From Ischnura elegans (lineage: Eukaryota > Arthropoda > Insecta > Odonata > Coenagrionidae): a stretch of DNA of 64,000 nucleotides. Location: assembly GCF_921293095.1 (NCBI RefSeq), contig NW_025791658.1:6820001-6884000 (forward strand), given 5' to 3'. The position numbers and the translations under genes were made by a program. The notes under the pieces are model-generated. The model was given only the letters and a program-made list of their open reading frames with translations. It did no database searches and was not told the origin of the DNA. Shown piece by piece: positions 45,271-56,479 of this stretch (position 1 is its first letter; each line of letters opens with the position of its first letter).

Positions 45271-45437
45271 CGACCGTCTCGCCGTTGACGAGTTGCATGT
45301 TGGCGATGACCAATTGGAGGAGAAGCTGCGGCGCCGACTCGTACAGCGCCTCATGCACCCTCCACTGGTCCAGCTCTCGTTCGTTCTCCACCATCATCGC
45401 GAAGTAATGCGCATTAATCGAAGATATTTCGCTCCGA
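45271..45437 (-). CDS. XK-related protein, sixth exon in window (ESAPQ motif)
   Basis: 167-bp exon with a strong acceptor (CTCTTTTTCTCAG, AG at 45439-45438) and donor CG|GTGAGT (45271/45270). It takes one base from the preceding split codon. It encodes HYFAMMVENERELDQWRVHE, then ALYESAPQLLLQLVIANMQL, the hallmark helix of XKR proteins. Phase 1 at the end matches 35103-35255 directly. This exon is the main basis for the family call. Confidence 0.85.
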
Positions 45438-45504
45438 CTGAGAAAAAGAGTCAAGAAGAAAACTTGTGGTGTATTCTGTAAAAACATTCATATTCAGGTT
45501 TCAT

Positions 45505-45780
45505 CCCCAACAGCACACATTTGGATATACATATGTATTTACATTGTATTTTCATGGGTCGCCTACATATGTATTTTTGTTATGTATTACATCTGTAATA
45601 CATATGTATTATTGAATGTATTTCCTCTGTATTCATACATACGTGGTACGTGTTACACGATGAATATATTTGTATTTTTTGTTTATTTTTGAAATTTGAA
45701 TACAGGTAAATGTACCTACATATGTAAATGTGGTCAAAAATACACAAAAAATATAATATTTATATTTTCTGTAATTTTTG
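45505..45780. repeat. AT-rich stretch with recurrent TACATATGTA palindromes
   Basis: Variants of ACATATGTATT / TACATATGTA recur at least five times (near 45528, 45565, 45598, 45607 and 45717). No strict period. Probably low-complexity expansion. Confidence 0.5.
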
Positions 45781-46199
45781 GGAGGTGATGGAATTTACGA
45801 GGGCCTGCAGATTTGATTTTTGATTTCCATGATTTTTAGTCCAAAAATTTCAAACTTCCTTTTTAATTCATGCCAACGGTAAGGCATTGGTATAAAGAGA
45901 TTACGTAGGTATATGCAGCAGTATTCAATGAAATAAAAAAAATCCATCTAGCCGTGAAATGGCAAGAATATTAAAGGAGAGGGTGTGCTCCTCTCCCTAC
46001 AACGCTCCTACGAAATAAAAGATAAGGTGCCTCGAGTGAAGATCCACGGAGAAAAAAAAACGGTACTGTGTCTTTCCGATGACATAGCACTTGTATCATA
46101 GCAGACACAGTGGGAGACGTGAAGAAAATTCCATCATCTCTGGGAAAAATAATGACAAGATGTAAGCTGAAAAGATCGATTGTTAAATGAATTCCACCC
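45781..46199. other. Intronic DNA
   Basis: AT-rich, no supported feature. Confidence 0.4.
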
Positions 46200-46810
46200 C
46201 GAACGGAATCCTGTATTGATGTTGGTGGTTGTTTTCGGGATTGGCTGCGTAGGTAACATTTCTATACTCGACGTTTCACTCCTCCTACTGGGAGCGTTAT
46301 CAAGAGAATGGGAGGAAAACCGTTCTCGTCCCGACCTTATACAGGCTTCGTTAACCCATTGTTGACCCGATTTTGAATTTACACGGAAGGCGATGGCCGT
46401 TGGTAATTATATTGGGCCAGGAACCCTCTCCATGTGCGGCTGAGGTTATATCCATCCTCCCCATTGAAGTTGTTTGGTCTTTTCGCAATCTCGACGGATT
46501 CACGTATAAGACGCGGATGGTATTCTTCCGTCTTCGCCAATACCCATGTAGCGTTAAGCATTATTTTATGCCCAGGGCTGGAGGTGTAATGTTCAGCAAC
46601 AGCTGATGCGTCCCACTGATGTAATTTTAACGCTCTTTCGTGCTCTTTAAGCCTTTGGGAGATAGAACGCTTGCTCTGCCCCACGTAGCTTCTGCCGCAT
46701 CAGCAGGGAACCTCATACACTCCCATGGATTGAAAAAAAATCCTGTATTGAGCGACCACCCACGGTTCCACTCATAATTAACCTGGTAAAATCGGGTGGT
46801 TCCTTGCATA
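46200..46810 (-). mobile_element. Third Penelope family: GIY-YIG remnant
   Basis: Minus frame 46379-46684 encodes VGQSKRSISQRLKEHERAL, DASAVAEHYTSS, LIRESVEIAKRPNNFNGEDG and LSRTWR, i.e. the GIY-YIG C-terminal half. The GVYEVPC start lies just upstream after an in-frame TGA. The 3' side (46270-46300) carries a CGACGTTTCACTCCTCCTAC terminal motif. RT is absent. Confidence 0.75.
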
Positions 46811-48120
46811 TGGGTAATTTCATTCAGTGAATAGGTGGTAAATTCATTCTCTGAGGTGGCCTTCGGTCAGAGTGAGGTGCGGTCTTTGAAGAAGCATATG
46901 AAATTTTCTAAATGGCATGAATGCTACCATCACTTCCTTTAAATGTTGGTTGTTTTGAGAGGTGGACGCTCATTAGGAGTAGTTATAAGGAAAGTCTCGA
47001 GTGAAAATATATTTGTGGAAACAGTTTTTAAAATTATTTTTAACTCATAGCTTAATCCCAATAAACCACGGCCAAGACGATGAATTTTCACAATTCCTTC
47101 AAAATGCGAATATAATTACTTCATATTTCTGTTAATGTAATATGTTGCCCTTACTTTTCAGAATTGAGAAAGTCACGTTTTCTTAGTCTCAAAATGATCC
47201 AAATGAGGTTTATATTCACGTAATAAAATGTGGATACTTTCAAATTATGGGGAACCCGTTTCCCAAGGGCCCTGGCTACTAAGAACCCTGAAATGCGTTT
47301 TTTTGTGGGGCAGAAAAAGTACTATCTTTACCTAAAAAGGGAAAGTAAATATCTTCAGGGACGAATCTCTTTTTATTTTGACCTATTTTTAAGCGTTTAA
47401 GAGATATTGTCCGTCGTAATGCGATCCACCCCCCAAGAGCGCCACCCTTCACCGCGGTGCGCTGAGGTACGGCCCGCACCACTTGCTAGAGACTTCTCCT
47501 CCACCCCTTTCCCGCACTTGGAAAGGTGTTTGCTCCTGATGGCAGGGTTTACATTCAATTGATACAGACATGAACAGTTTGTTCCTCTGGTGTCACGATT
47601 AATCTTTTTTAAGCGTACAACGTCACTTTTAACACTTTGCGTGCCAAGGGCGTAATATTACGTCTATCTATTTTATTGACTTTGTTTGCGTGAAGCTGTA
47701 ATGTTTCGCCCATAGTACTTTTCCAGTTTACCGCTTAGTGGTTCTGTTATTTCGAAAGCATTTCCTCGATAGAAAAAGAGTTATTTTAATGTCTTGAGGA
47801 CGAAAAGTCCTCTGTAGCTACCGGCACCCTTTTCTCAGCCTACTTTGTGTGAAAATTTGGAGGAAAGAACCGTTCATTGAGGGTGCAGTGACCCTTTTTG
47901 TCATCTAAGGATTTTGAATGCTGTGCTTGGAGCAATGCTTTTGTATGATTTTCCATGGCTTGAATAGTTCAAATTGAGCGTAATAAGACATATTATGCAT
48001 TTTATGGCGGTACATCATTTGTTGCAACTTTTTTATTTTTCAAAATCAGTAGGTTTTCATTATTAAAATATATATTTAAAAGTTAGCAATAAATGTAGAA
48101 TCTGAGTTTTTCCCGGCGTA
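46811..48120. other. Intronic DNA with one possible piggyBac-like end
   Basis: At 47627-47665 TTAACACTTTGCGTGCC is followed by GGGCGTAATATTACGTC (palindromic), closely like the terminus plus palindrome of the element at 48346. No matching right end was found. A second small palindrome (GAGGACGAAAAGTCCTC) lies at about 47799. Otherwise nothing is supported. Confidence 0.35.
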
Positions 48121-48267
48121 TGCTCTGCAGGAATATTTCTCGGGTTTCCCACCGGGTGTCGTATCGGGTTGTAGTTCCCAACGTTTCCATGACTAAGTCC
48201 GTCATCGTCATCAGGGGTTAATGTTGAGCCAAGTTTTTTCTCCGGTATTTATACACATGAGGGCCGT

Positions 48268-48345
48268 TCAAGTGGGCCCTGATTGGTCCTTTCTGAATTG
48301 GGGTGATTTATAGTGATTGATCACTGACTTCCACGTAGTACTTAA
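48268..48345 (-). pseudogene. Displaced C-terminal codons of the Penelope protein
   Basis: Encodes STTWKSVINHYKSPQFRKDQ and a few more residues to TGA. Joined at the TTAA to the frame ending at 51724 it continues without a shift, as GIY-YIG PLE tails do (compare the STWKSV-type end at 23117-23536). Confidence 0.85.
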
Positions 48346-51300
48346 CACTTTCGCTGCGGCGGACGCACCGGTGCGTCCTGCGCAAACTATTATGCTGAGC
48401 GGAGGACGCACCCGTGCGTCCTGCTCCGACCCGTTTTCAAATGGCCATAGAATCAGCCGAGAACGTCTTGGCCGCTCCAAATTACCTCTCGCTGCTCTAT
48501 TACATTCCGTACTATTCCATGTTGGCCGTCGTTTCTAGGAATCAACTGTCATTATTTAGGTAAATACTTTTTCATCTTTTTTCCATTTTTTCGTGATTTT
48601 TATGATATTTTGATTTTTCTGAACTAAATCGTCTCGGAAACGGAGATAAATGGGTCTTGTATGCATAAAAAACTCTTCTAAGTATTATTTATGTCAAATA
48701 AAGTTTTATACTCAGTTTTTTCGAATATGTGGAAATGTTTCGATATTCCTGAATATAGCAAAAATATGTGAACACATTGGTTTGGACAATTGCCATGGCT
48801 GCTTCTTTTGAACATAATAGATATTACGTTTAGCGATGAAAAATCCCTTGAAAAAGTAATATGCGTAATTGAGCCAGGTTCGATGCCAGAATTTTCTATA
48901 CATGTACATTTATCGTGCATAATGCGGAAAAAGTTAGCTCTAAGAAAGTTATCACCATAAGGCATATCGAGGGGCATTATGTAATCCCCTTTGATAATAA
49001 TGAATTATAATCCATTGCACTCTTCTTTTATTCTTCCATATAGCCTATTGATTATGTAAACATGCCGTAATGTTGCCGAATTTTGCTTTAACATAATGAA
49101 AAATGTTTCTGATCATCACTTGTTCCACAAAACCCCGAATTACAATATTAGACAAGTGTCTCATTATATTACTGGCCAATTGCAAAGGTTATATACTTTG
49201 CTAAACTGACAGATAGGAATATAATTACCACACTTTGCGTATACATTACAAACGAAACTGAAATCTATCACCATATGAAGATAAAGTATTTTACACGGGA
49301 TCCATTAGCATTGACCTTGAGAATGAAATTCAATGCCGATATGACGGAAATATAATACCGGGAATTCCAAGACGATCACAATAATGTGTGAAATAAAAGG
49401 GTAATATTTCGTCTCATTTCATGCGGATATCGTTTCCTCTGGCCTATAAAAACAGTGTGGTCGAGGCATTCCTTTCACTCTCATCCCTCCACGTCCTCTG
49501 GCCAAAATATCATTGCAAGTACGACGTTGCCACAGGAAAGTAATAGGTGCTTGAGGCCTTCGGAATAGATTGATATGCTCCATTTTCGGAGATATCTATC
49601 CTCTGAAGTATCATCGGAGGTGTCACCTGTTACCTGAATACCTGTCTCCTGTTACCTGATTTTTTCCCATTACATTAGATGGCTGAGGAGCCAGTAGCAT
49701 CAACATCTGGTTCAGCGGGAACGTTATGAAAAAAGAGATGAATATCCTCAGAGAATTTTGAAGAAAAAGACTAATTAGGAGTTGATGGATACCCTCATGC
49801 AGTTTGATGATGAGATGGACAGCAAGGAAGATAATGCATCCCAGGAAGGAATTCCAGAGAAGTCGTCCGAAGAGAGTCAGGAAGAAAACGCCCATGCACC
49901 TTCATAAAAACTGTTCCGAAAGCACTCAAATAACTTCGATTTATGGTACAAAGCTGAACTCTTAGTAACAGATATCCCTTTTTCTGGCACCTCAGGACAA
50001 AAACTAAATGTTCCCAGCAGGAATCCTTACGACTTACGACTCTCATTGCCAATGATGTTTTTTGAGTAGTAACAGAAACGAATATCAATGCTGACTGAAT
50101 ATGTGGTTCGAAATAATACTTCTCCAAATGCGAATAACGTCTTGGAATAAGTCTTGATTGGAAGATAATTGGATCCTTTTTTGACCTTCTATATCCGATG
50201 GGTTATATTTCTCTTAGTAGATTATAATATTATTGGAAAAAATCTGAAATATATTATCTCCCTTTTTTTCCACATACATGTCTCGAGATAGCTTTTGCAA
50301 ATATTTCTCGCTATGCACTGAGATAGAAATGTGGTTGAAGGCGAACACTTACCTAGTGATCTATTTTACAAAATATGGCCCTTGCATGATACATTCCATG
50401 CAAGTATGAGTGAAGTGTACTTCTTGTTTGTAATACGGTTTGGTTTTGGATTGCTTGATATATTGTGGCACCGAGGGTAAAAAAGTGGGGGGAGCAGGGA
50501 ACGCAGAGAAAAGGACTCATAAATTGTTGGAAAATTTTAAAAATAAGGGGCATGCTGTGTTCAGGGATAACTTTTACCACAGTGTGACCCTTTTCCATTG
50601 TCTGCAAAAACATACTGTACAGAGAAAACATACTGATCAGTCATTCTTCTAATGAAAAGGAAAAATAACGGGGATATATTTATAAAAAATTAGAGGAGGG
50701 TGAATGTGTGGCTTGCTACAATATAATGGGGGGTGCGTTTTGAAATGGAGGGATAAAAGAGATGTGAAGATGATTTCGTATGAGTATGGACACGATTTTG
50801 CGGGCAGGCGGGAAAGGGTTTCAACTTAGCCCAGTATGGTAGACGCTTACAATAAACATATTGGAGGCAAAGACAAGACCGATCAATTGTTGTCATATTG
50901 TCTTTGCGAATCAAAAATTCTCCGTAGGTACCTAAAGTTGAGAATATACTTTATTCAGATAATAATGATTCATTCTTTCATTTTATACCAAGGATTTAGT
51001 GGGAAACGTGTAAATTTGTTAGAATACCGCGATGAATCAATAAACTCATTGCTAAATGTCCAACATGAGGTAATACATTCAATGAGTTCCCCTAAACATG
51101 TTCACTCACCACATAATTTGGAAACGAAAAAAAGGGAGAAAGAAGTGCGGAGTATGTGCCAAAAATAGAGTGAGAAAATATGTTAGCACTTACGATCCAG
51201 ATTGCCTGTAAAAAAACGGTTTTATGCTTTAGGATATTTTCTTAGGTCTTATATTTATTGCTGACTTAAATAGCACTCTTCATTCTAGTGTTTTTTCAGT

Positions 51301-51719
51301 ATGATTCTTGAAAGTTATCCCAAAACCACGAGTAAATTATGAGTGTAATTATTTACGAGAAAAATATTATTTAATTAAAAATAAATAAAATTTTATAATT
51401 TTCGAATACTCCAAATTTTTAAATATATCTATTTATTTGCAAAATAAGTTGAAATATATGAACGTTAGATGAGAATTAAGGGAGATAAAAATATTTGTAT
51501 TGCGGGTTGCATAACGATGTGACACGGGTTGCATAGCTTTGACAATGCTGTGAGCGGCAGACGCACCGGTGCGTCCTTCGTTTTATTTGTTTAAAACAAT
51601 CATAGGATTTTTATAATTATTTTTTAAGGTATCCATAGAGACATATCTACTTGGTTATGCAGAAAAACCACTACCGCTCACAGCGATATTTTTCATCAAA
51701 ATGGCCAGCAGTGAAAGTG
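48346..51719 (+). mobile_element. piggyBac-like element inserted at TTAA in the Penelope ORF
   Basis: 3374 bp between TTAA copies at 48342-48345 and 51720-51723. TIRs CACTTTCGCTGC (left) and CACTTTCACTGC (right, complement). Subterminal palindromes GGACGCACCGGTGCGTCC (48361-48378), a one-base variant at 48404-48421, and GACGCACCGGTGCGTC near the right end (51560-51575). A further inverted CTGTGAGCGG pair lies at the right end. It contains a decayed plus-strand transposase. Confidence 0.9.
49680..51170 (+). pseudogene. piggyBac-like transposase pseudogene
   Basis: An acidic N-terminal region (about 49680-49910) is broken by stops. 50440-50652 carries AVFRDNFYHSVTLFHCLQKH, matching the DN(Y/F)(Y/F)TS block around a catalytic Asp. 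50836-51168 carries VDAYNKHIGGKDKTDQLLSY, the well-conserved last-Asp block of piggyBac/PGBD transposases (DxNK.MGG.D..D). Frames are joined only across stops. No functional product is expected. Confidence 0.8.
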
Positions 51720-51723
51720 TTAA

Positions 51724-53215
51724 CTGGAAGCCTTTGTCTCTGTTTAGGTTCTTTTGGTGTATGCTGATTTGTATGGCTTCTTTGACAATATGATCCCAGT
51801 AGTTGTCTGTGCGGCATAGCACTTTGGTACTTTTAAAATCCACTCGGTGACCGAGGTCCAGGCAATGCTCTGCCACCGCTGATTTCAGTGGGTGGAACAA
51901 GCGTATGCATCGTTCGTGTTCCGTCAGCCTTTTTTCTATGGTGCGGCCTGTTTCCCCAATGTAAACGTGGCCACATTCACATGGGATGCTGTATACTCCC
52001 GACGTCTTGAGGCCCAGGTCATCTTTCGGTGTTCCGATGCAGGTCTTTATCTTGCTGGACGGTTTGTGTATCGCTTCTATGTTATGTCTCTTGAGTATTC
52101 GGGATATTTTGTTGCTGACACTGGAGATGTAGGGGAGACAGGCTCTGGCTACCGGTTTCTCCTTTTCTTCTCTGTTGTTCCTTTCTAGAGAGGTCCTTTT
52201 TAGGGCCGCCTGGATTTCACGATGGTTGTAGCCATTCTTTCTGAAGGTGGACTTAAGATGTGAAATTTCCTGGATTAGGTGGGCGTCATCCGATATGGCT
52301 TTGGCTCGATGGAAGAGGGTGGTCAGGACGCCTTTCTTCTGTGCCGGATGATGATGGCTCGAGGCATTTAGGTACAGCTCTGTGTGTGTTGGCTTCCTGT
52401 ATACGCTGTGTCCAATATTTCCGTTTTCCTTGCGTTCTATTAAGATGTCCAGGAAAGGAAGTCGTCGATTATTCTCCACCTCCATTGTAAATTTAATGCT
52501 GGGGTTTACACCGTTCATGTGCTCCAGGAATGTTGGCAAAGTCTCTATTCCATGTGGCCACACTATGAGTGTGTCATCCACATACCGGAAGAAATATTTC
52601 GGGCGGAGCGGGGCTGTTTCCAACGCCTTCACCTCGAAGTCCTCCATGAATAGGTTCGCGATGGCAGGCGAGAGGGGGGAGCCCATTGGAACTCCTTCGG
52701 TCTGCTCGTAGAATTGCCCGTTGCACAGGAAGTATGTTGATCTCAGTACGTGTTGGAATAGCTCGACTGTCTTCCAATCGAACCGGGTTTCCAGGAGTCT
52801 GGTGGTTTCTTCGACCGGAATCCGTGTGAAAAGGGATACCACGTCAAAACTGGCCAGTATGTCAGTCTCTTCAAGTCTTATGGATTTCAGCGTCTGCACA
52901 AATTGCTTGGAATCCGTTACATGGTGTTCGCATTGTCCGACGAATGGTGAAAGCAGGTTGGTTAGGTGCCTGGCTAAGTTGTACGTTGGGGACCCAATGG
53001 CGCTCACAATTAGCCTTAGAGGAATGCCATCTTTGTGAATTTTTGGCAATCCGTACATTCTCGGGGGCACTGGTGCCTGTGGCATGAGGGTCCTGGTGTT
53101 CTCATTCTCCGGTATACACCTCTTAATGAGTGCTGCGGTCTTCCTTACTAGTGAATCCGTTGGATCTCGTGTGATGAGCCGGTACGTCGAATCGTTAAGC
53201 AGCGATCGTAATTTA
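51724..53215 (-). pseudogene. Penelope reverse transcriptase and GIY-YIG endonuclease
   Basis: Long open frame (476 codons from an internal Met at 53085; coding extends upstream to about 53215). RT: PPRMYGLPKIHKDGIPLRLI, ILASFDVVSLFTRIP, EGVPMGSPLSPAIANLFME, FRYVDDTLIV (catalytic YVDD), LPFLDILI and YRKPTHTELYL. Endonuclease: GVYSIPCECGHVYIGETGRTI, RLTEHERCIR, AVAEHCLDLGH, WDHIVKEAIQI with the catalytic Glu. The PLE hallmarks are complete from the palm onward. The last ~20 residues are displaced to 48268-48345 by the piggyBac-like insertion. No internal stop was seen. Confidence 0.9.
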
Positions 53216-53290
53216 TTTATTTATTTATTATTTTTATATTTAATAACGTGACTACCAAGAAAAATTACGATCGCTGCTTAACGATACGAC
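53190..53290. repeat. Inverted duplication at the Penelope 5' truncation point
   Basis: TTAAGCAGCGATCGTAATTT (53201 region) and its complement at about 53261-53281 flank an AT-rich loop with a TTTA repeat. The RT frame ends in the left copy; the element's inverted terminus begins in the right copy. Confidence 0.75.
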
Positions 53291-53321
53291 ACCCGGTGGG
53301 AAACCCGAGAAATATTCCTGC

Positions 53322-53685
53322 TTAGCAATAAATGTTATTCAACTCATTCATAAAGAAGAGCTAAGTCCATTTTTATTGAAATACACATCGATATAAATAT
53401 ATTGTTCATGCAAACGTTTAAAAACAATTACGAATTTAGTAAAAAATGGCTGCATTTTTCAGTAGGGCTTTGAAATTAGCGGCTTGCCCTCAAAGTGTCT
53501 CCCGTCCTGCGTGCTTGGCACCCACCCCACCAAATTTACTTTTTTTGCCACCGAAGGGCTGCGCTCCGTTCCAGAGGGCTTGGTATCAAATAACACTTTC
53601 TGTAAAAAACATTATAGGTATGCGATACGATTGTGTATTTAAAGTGCGGAGGAATTAAGGAAATATGCGGGTTTTCCAGTGCTCA
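53322..53685. other. Intronic DNA
   Basis: No supported feature. The 70-codon frame at 53446 lacks motifs. Confidence 0.4.
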
Positions 53686-53689
53686 ACTA

Positions 53690-54480
53690 GTAGTAATCCA
53701 AAATTCAACCAGAAGCAATTAAAAAGTATTGCAGCGAATAAAGTGGAGCCACTCTTTCCGCAGTTTGGAAATTGAGCTTTGACATTTTGTATTGTACCAG
53801 TAGCAGAGAATTTGAACGAGATCCCCACCTCCCGCAATATTTTTACAACAGCCTAATTAAAGGGAAATATATGCGGGATATGTGTTATGTTCAATGCCAC
53901 ATTAGGGTGTTCCTCATTTTTCGATTTTTCGAATTTATTTCGAGACGCCCCCTAATTTTATGCCAATTGGTGTAAAAAAATATCCTGTAAAATATTATTG
54001 CAATTGGATGGCAGGAAAACGTGCTAAACATTTTCACGTGACGTGAGAAAACAAGCTCGCAAATTTAAAATGGCATTTAGCAAGTAATGGAATAGAAACC
54101 TTAGCACCTGTCCATCGCATGACAACTTATAGCCAACAATTTGTTCTCATAATGACCAATTAAGAATATTTGATCGGCGTTTATAATTTCCATTTCCACA
54201 TTCTACCATTCCGGCACTAAATATACAACCTAGTTTTAAAAAAGTGTCTTCGACGCGAAGATCTGGAAGATCTAAAATTAGGGTCCCGAAGGAAATTCGA
54301 AAAGTCGAAAAATGAGGACCACCCTTATGACACATACATTGTGCCGCTCATGTTAGATAAGAAAACAATCTTCAGAACGTCAATTTACATTCTCCCGTAA
54401 ATTGGTCGATCCGTTGAAGTATATTTTCCTAAATTAACGCTAAAGTTTTTCGATGAGAAATAGCGAACACAAAACACACA
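53690..54480 (+). repeat. Diverged third copy of the inverted-repeat arm (outer third)
   Basis: Matches 650-980 of the left arm with many changes: AAAAGTATTGCAGC, the CCACCTCCCGCAATATTTTTA block and CGTCAATTTAC are shared. It is split by the MITE at 53905-54324. It ends in AACACAAAACACACACAC, before the tRNA-like module. Confidence 0.75.
53905..54324. mobile_element. MITE with TTA target duplication
   Basis: 420 bp; ends GGGTGTTCCTCATTTTTCGA and complement (GGGTGGTCC), with TTA on both sides (53902-53904 and 54325-54327). The pattern fits PIF/Harbinger-type MITEs. No coding sequence. Confidence 0.75.
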
Positions 54481-55841
54481 CACACTTGACTCCGTGGCTT
54501 TGGGACGCTGTATTCTGAGCTCCTGAATTTTCTGGGTTTCTAGTGCGATATTTTCCGCACATATACTGCGGATTGTTATAATCACGTGAGCGAGAATACT
54601 TGCTAGATCGTTTGAGACAACAATCGTCATAGATTTATTAAAATTACTGTTTTTGTGTACGCCGTTAAGTCGGATTAACATCTCCGCCGGTCGGGTGAAT
54701 ACCCAGGTGGACGGAAATGCAGCAGAAGGCGATTCAGGTGACGGCGAAATTTTTAAACCCACTTTCAACTAATCCACCGCCATTGCTACTGAACCTACAA
54801 CATCTACCTTAGCTACGTTAACCTGTACTTCACCAAAGAAGACCACCTACGGATCACCGATTCGCAAAATTGGAAAACTCCAGTTTCCAGACTAACTAAC
54901 ATTAAACTAATGTTAATAATTTGTATGCTTTAAAAAGCAAGCGAATTATCCATAAAGCGGGGATCTACGGAATTTGAAGCAGCGTAAGTATGAAAGCGAA
55001 TCAATACGCATTGAATTTGAGCTGATATAATTTTTTTAATGGAAAAAATGTTGCTCATTAAAATAAATAAATAACTATGGAGTTATCCCTAGTAAAGGAG
55101 ACAGAAGTGATGCGATAATAAATAAGAAGCTAAAGGAGCCCAATAGATCATTTACTGTATCCAGTTAAACAAAAAAAATTGCATATTAATTCGCTTTCAT
55201 ATCTATGCTGTTTCGAATTCCGAAGAATTCCGCTTTAGGATGAGCTCGACAAACGATCTGAGCAAATAAATCGCTTGCTTTATTAAATTAAAAATTATTA
55301 ATGTATGTTTTATGTAAAATGTTGCTTTTATAGTGTATTCACTGGCAATGCATTTCAATAAGCTTAATTATATTTTAACATTATAATCATAATAGCATTG
55401 CGAAAAGAGTTAGACAAATCAACATAATTCTATACGATCTCTTTAATATCGATCAATAATAACTATTATATTTACCAGGGCATACATTGGCTGGCAAATA
55501 ATAATGATACACTAACGTCATAAGGCAATTTCAAAATTTCGTATTTTGTAATCGCGTCTGGCCTTCTCTGCCCCTAAGTTCCAATGTGGACTTAACCTTG
55601 AGAATAGGGCATTTGAAAAATAATTAGTTTGATATTCATTGCAGCTCCTTTCGATTCCATAGCCAACACAGTTCAAATTTACTCACATTCCCTGAAGAAC
55701 ATATGAAAGATAATAGCGTTCCTGATAAATGTAAAATTCAAGTCATTATGCAATAGCCTCTTGAATAACTATCTTAAATAGCCAAATATATTTCCATCAA
55801 CATAATTTAAAATGAAGTAAGTCTACGACTACGGCATTTAC
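54481..55841. other. Intronic DNA
   Basis: AT-rich with no supported gene. A minus frame at 54385-54768 has no recognised domain and overlaps repeat sequence. Confidence 0.4.
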
Positions 55842-55967
55842 CTTGGGTCCTCCGACAGTTTCTCAAAGGGAACTCCACGCCATCTATTGAGCTCTTCATA
55901 AAACTCGCAGAGGTCGTTGTCAAACTCTCTCCTCGTGATAGTTGCATACATCACGCTCCTCCATGCT
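55842..55967 (-). CDS. XK-related protein, fifth exon in window
   Basis: 126-bp exon: acceptor TTGCATTCAG (AG at 55969-55968), donor AG|GTAAAT (55842/55841). One incoming base completes Arg. It encodes AWRSVMYATITRREFDNDLC and EFYEELNRWRGVPFEKLSED, a charged, non-membrane segment between the second helix region and the ESAPQ helix. Leaves two bases that join 45271-45437. Confidence 0.8.
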
Positions 55968-56101
55968 CTGAATGCAAAAGTAAAATTTATTAGTAGACTT
56001 ATAACCAACTAATCACTAGATAAATCAGACTGTCATCAGTCTGAGTGACTTTCACTAGCTCTTATTCAAAACAATTTCTAAACATGCACAACATCGGCGT
56101 A
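55968..56101. other. Short intronic gap
   Basis: No feature supported. Confidence 0.4.
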
Positions 56102-56104
56102 TAA

Positions 56105-56338
56105 AGGCTGTTTTACACGGAGCATGGAATTGGGCAGGTTAGGGCTGCATTGATTTCTAAAATGGCGTGGAATTGCGCGAATGCATGAACGAAATTAGAA
56201 CAGGGGCTATTTTGCCGTCTCGCATCCACGCATTCTCGCATGTTTTCTAGCAATTCCCCACTTTACACGACACAATTTTGATTGCGCCTTCGCACGTACG
56301 TCAGATTGCGCAATTCCGTGTACCGTGTAAAACGGCCT
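56105..56338. mobile_element. Harbinger-like MITE, family 1 (inverted copy)
   Basis: 234 bp, TIR AGGCTGTTTTACACGG / AGGCCGTTTTACACGG, TAA duplication (56102-56104 and 56339-56341). Internal sequence is close to the complement of 32822-33047. Confidence 0.85.
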
Positions 56339-56479
56339 TAAAAAGCAGCTCCGGCTCATGTAAATAGGCAACAACAAGGTGCTTCCCCTTTTCTCCACCC
56401 TTCTCTTTCCCCCAATCCGCCTTCTACCCCACTTGCTTCCTCAACGGTGTTTTGTTTTTTTTTCATTCAAAATTTTGTT

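Larger units (their letters stand above)
48127..53321 (-). mobile_element. Penelope-like element with RT and GIY-YIG, split by a piggyBac-like element
   Basis: The 3' terminus (48127-48167) and the far end (53281-53321) are a 41-bp exact inverted repeat (TTTCTCGGGTTTCCCACCGG core). The coding frame runs on the minus strand from about 53215 to 51724 and, after removing 48346-51723, continues from 48345 to a TGA at about 48268-48270. The 5' part of RT is missing; coding ends at a short inverted duplication at about 53190-53290. It lies in the XKR intron in the gene's own orientation. Confidence 0.85.
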
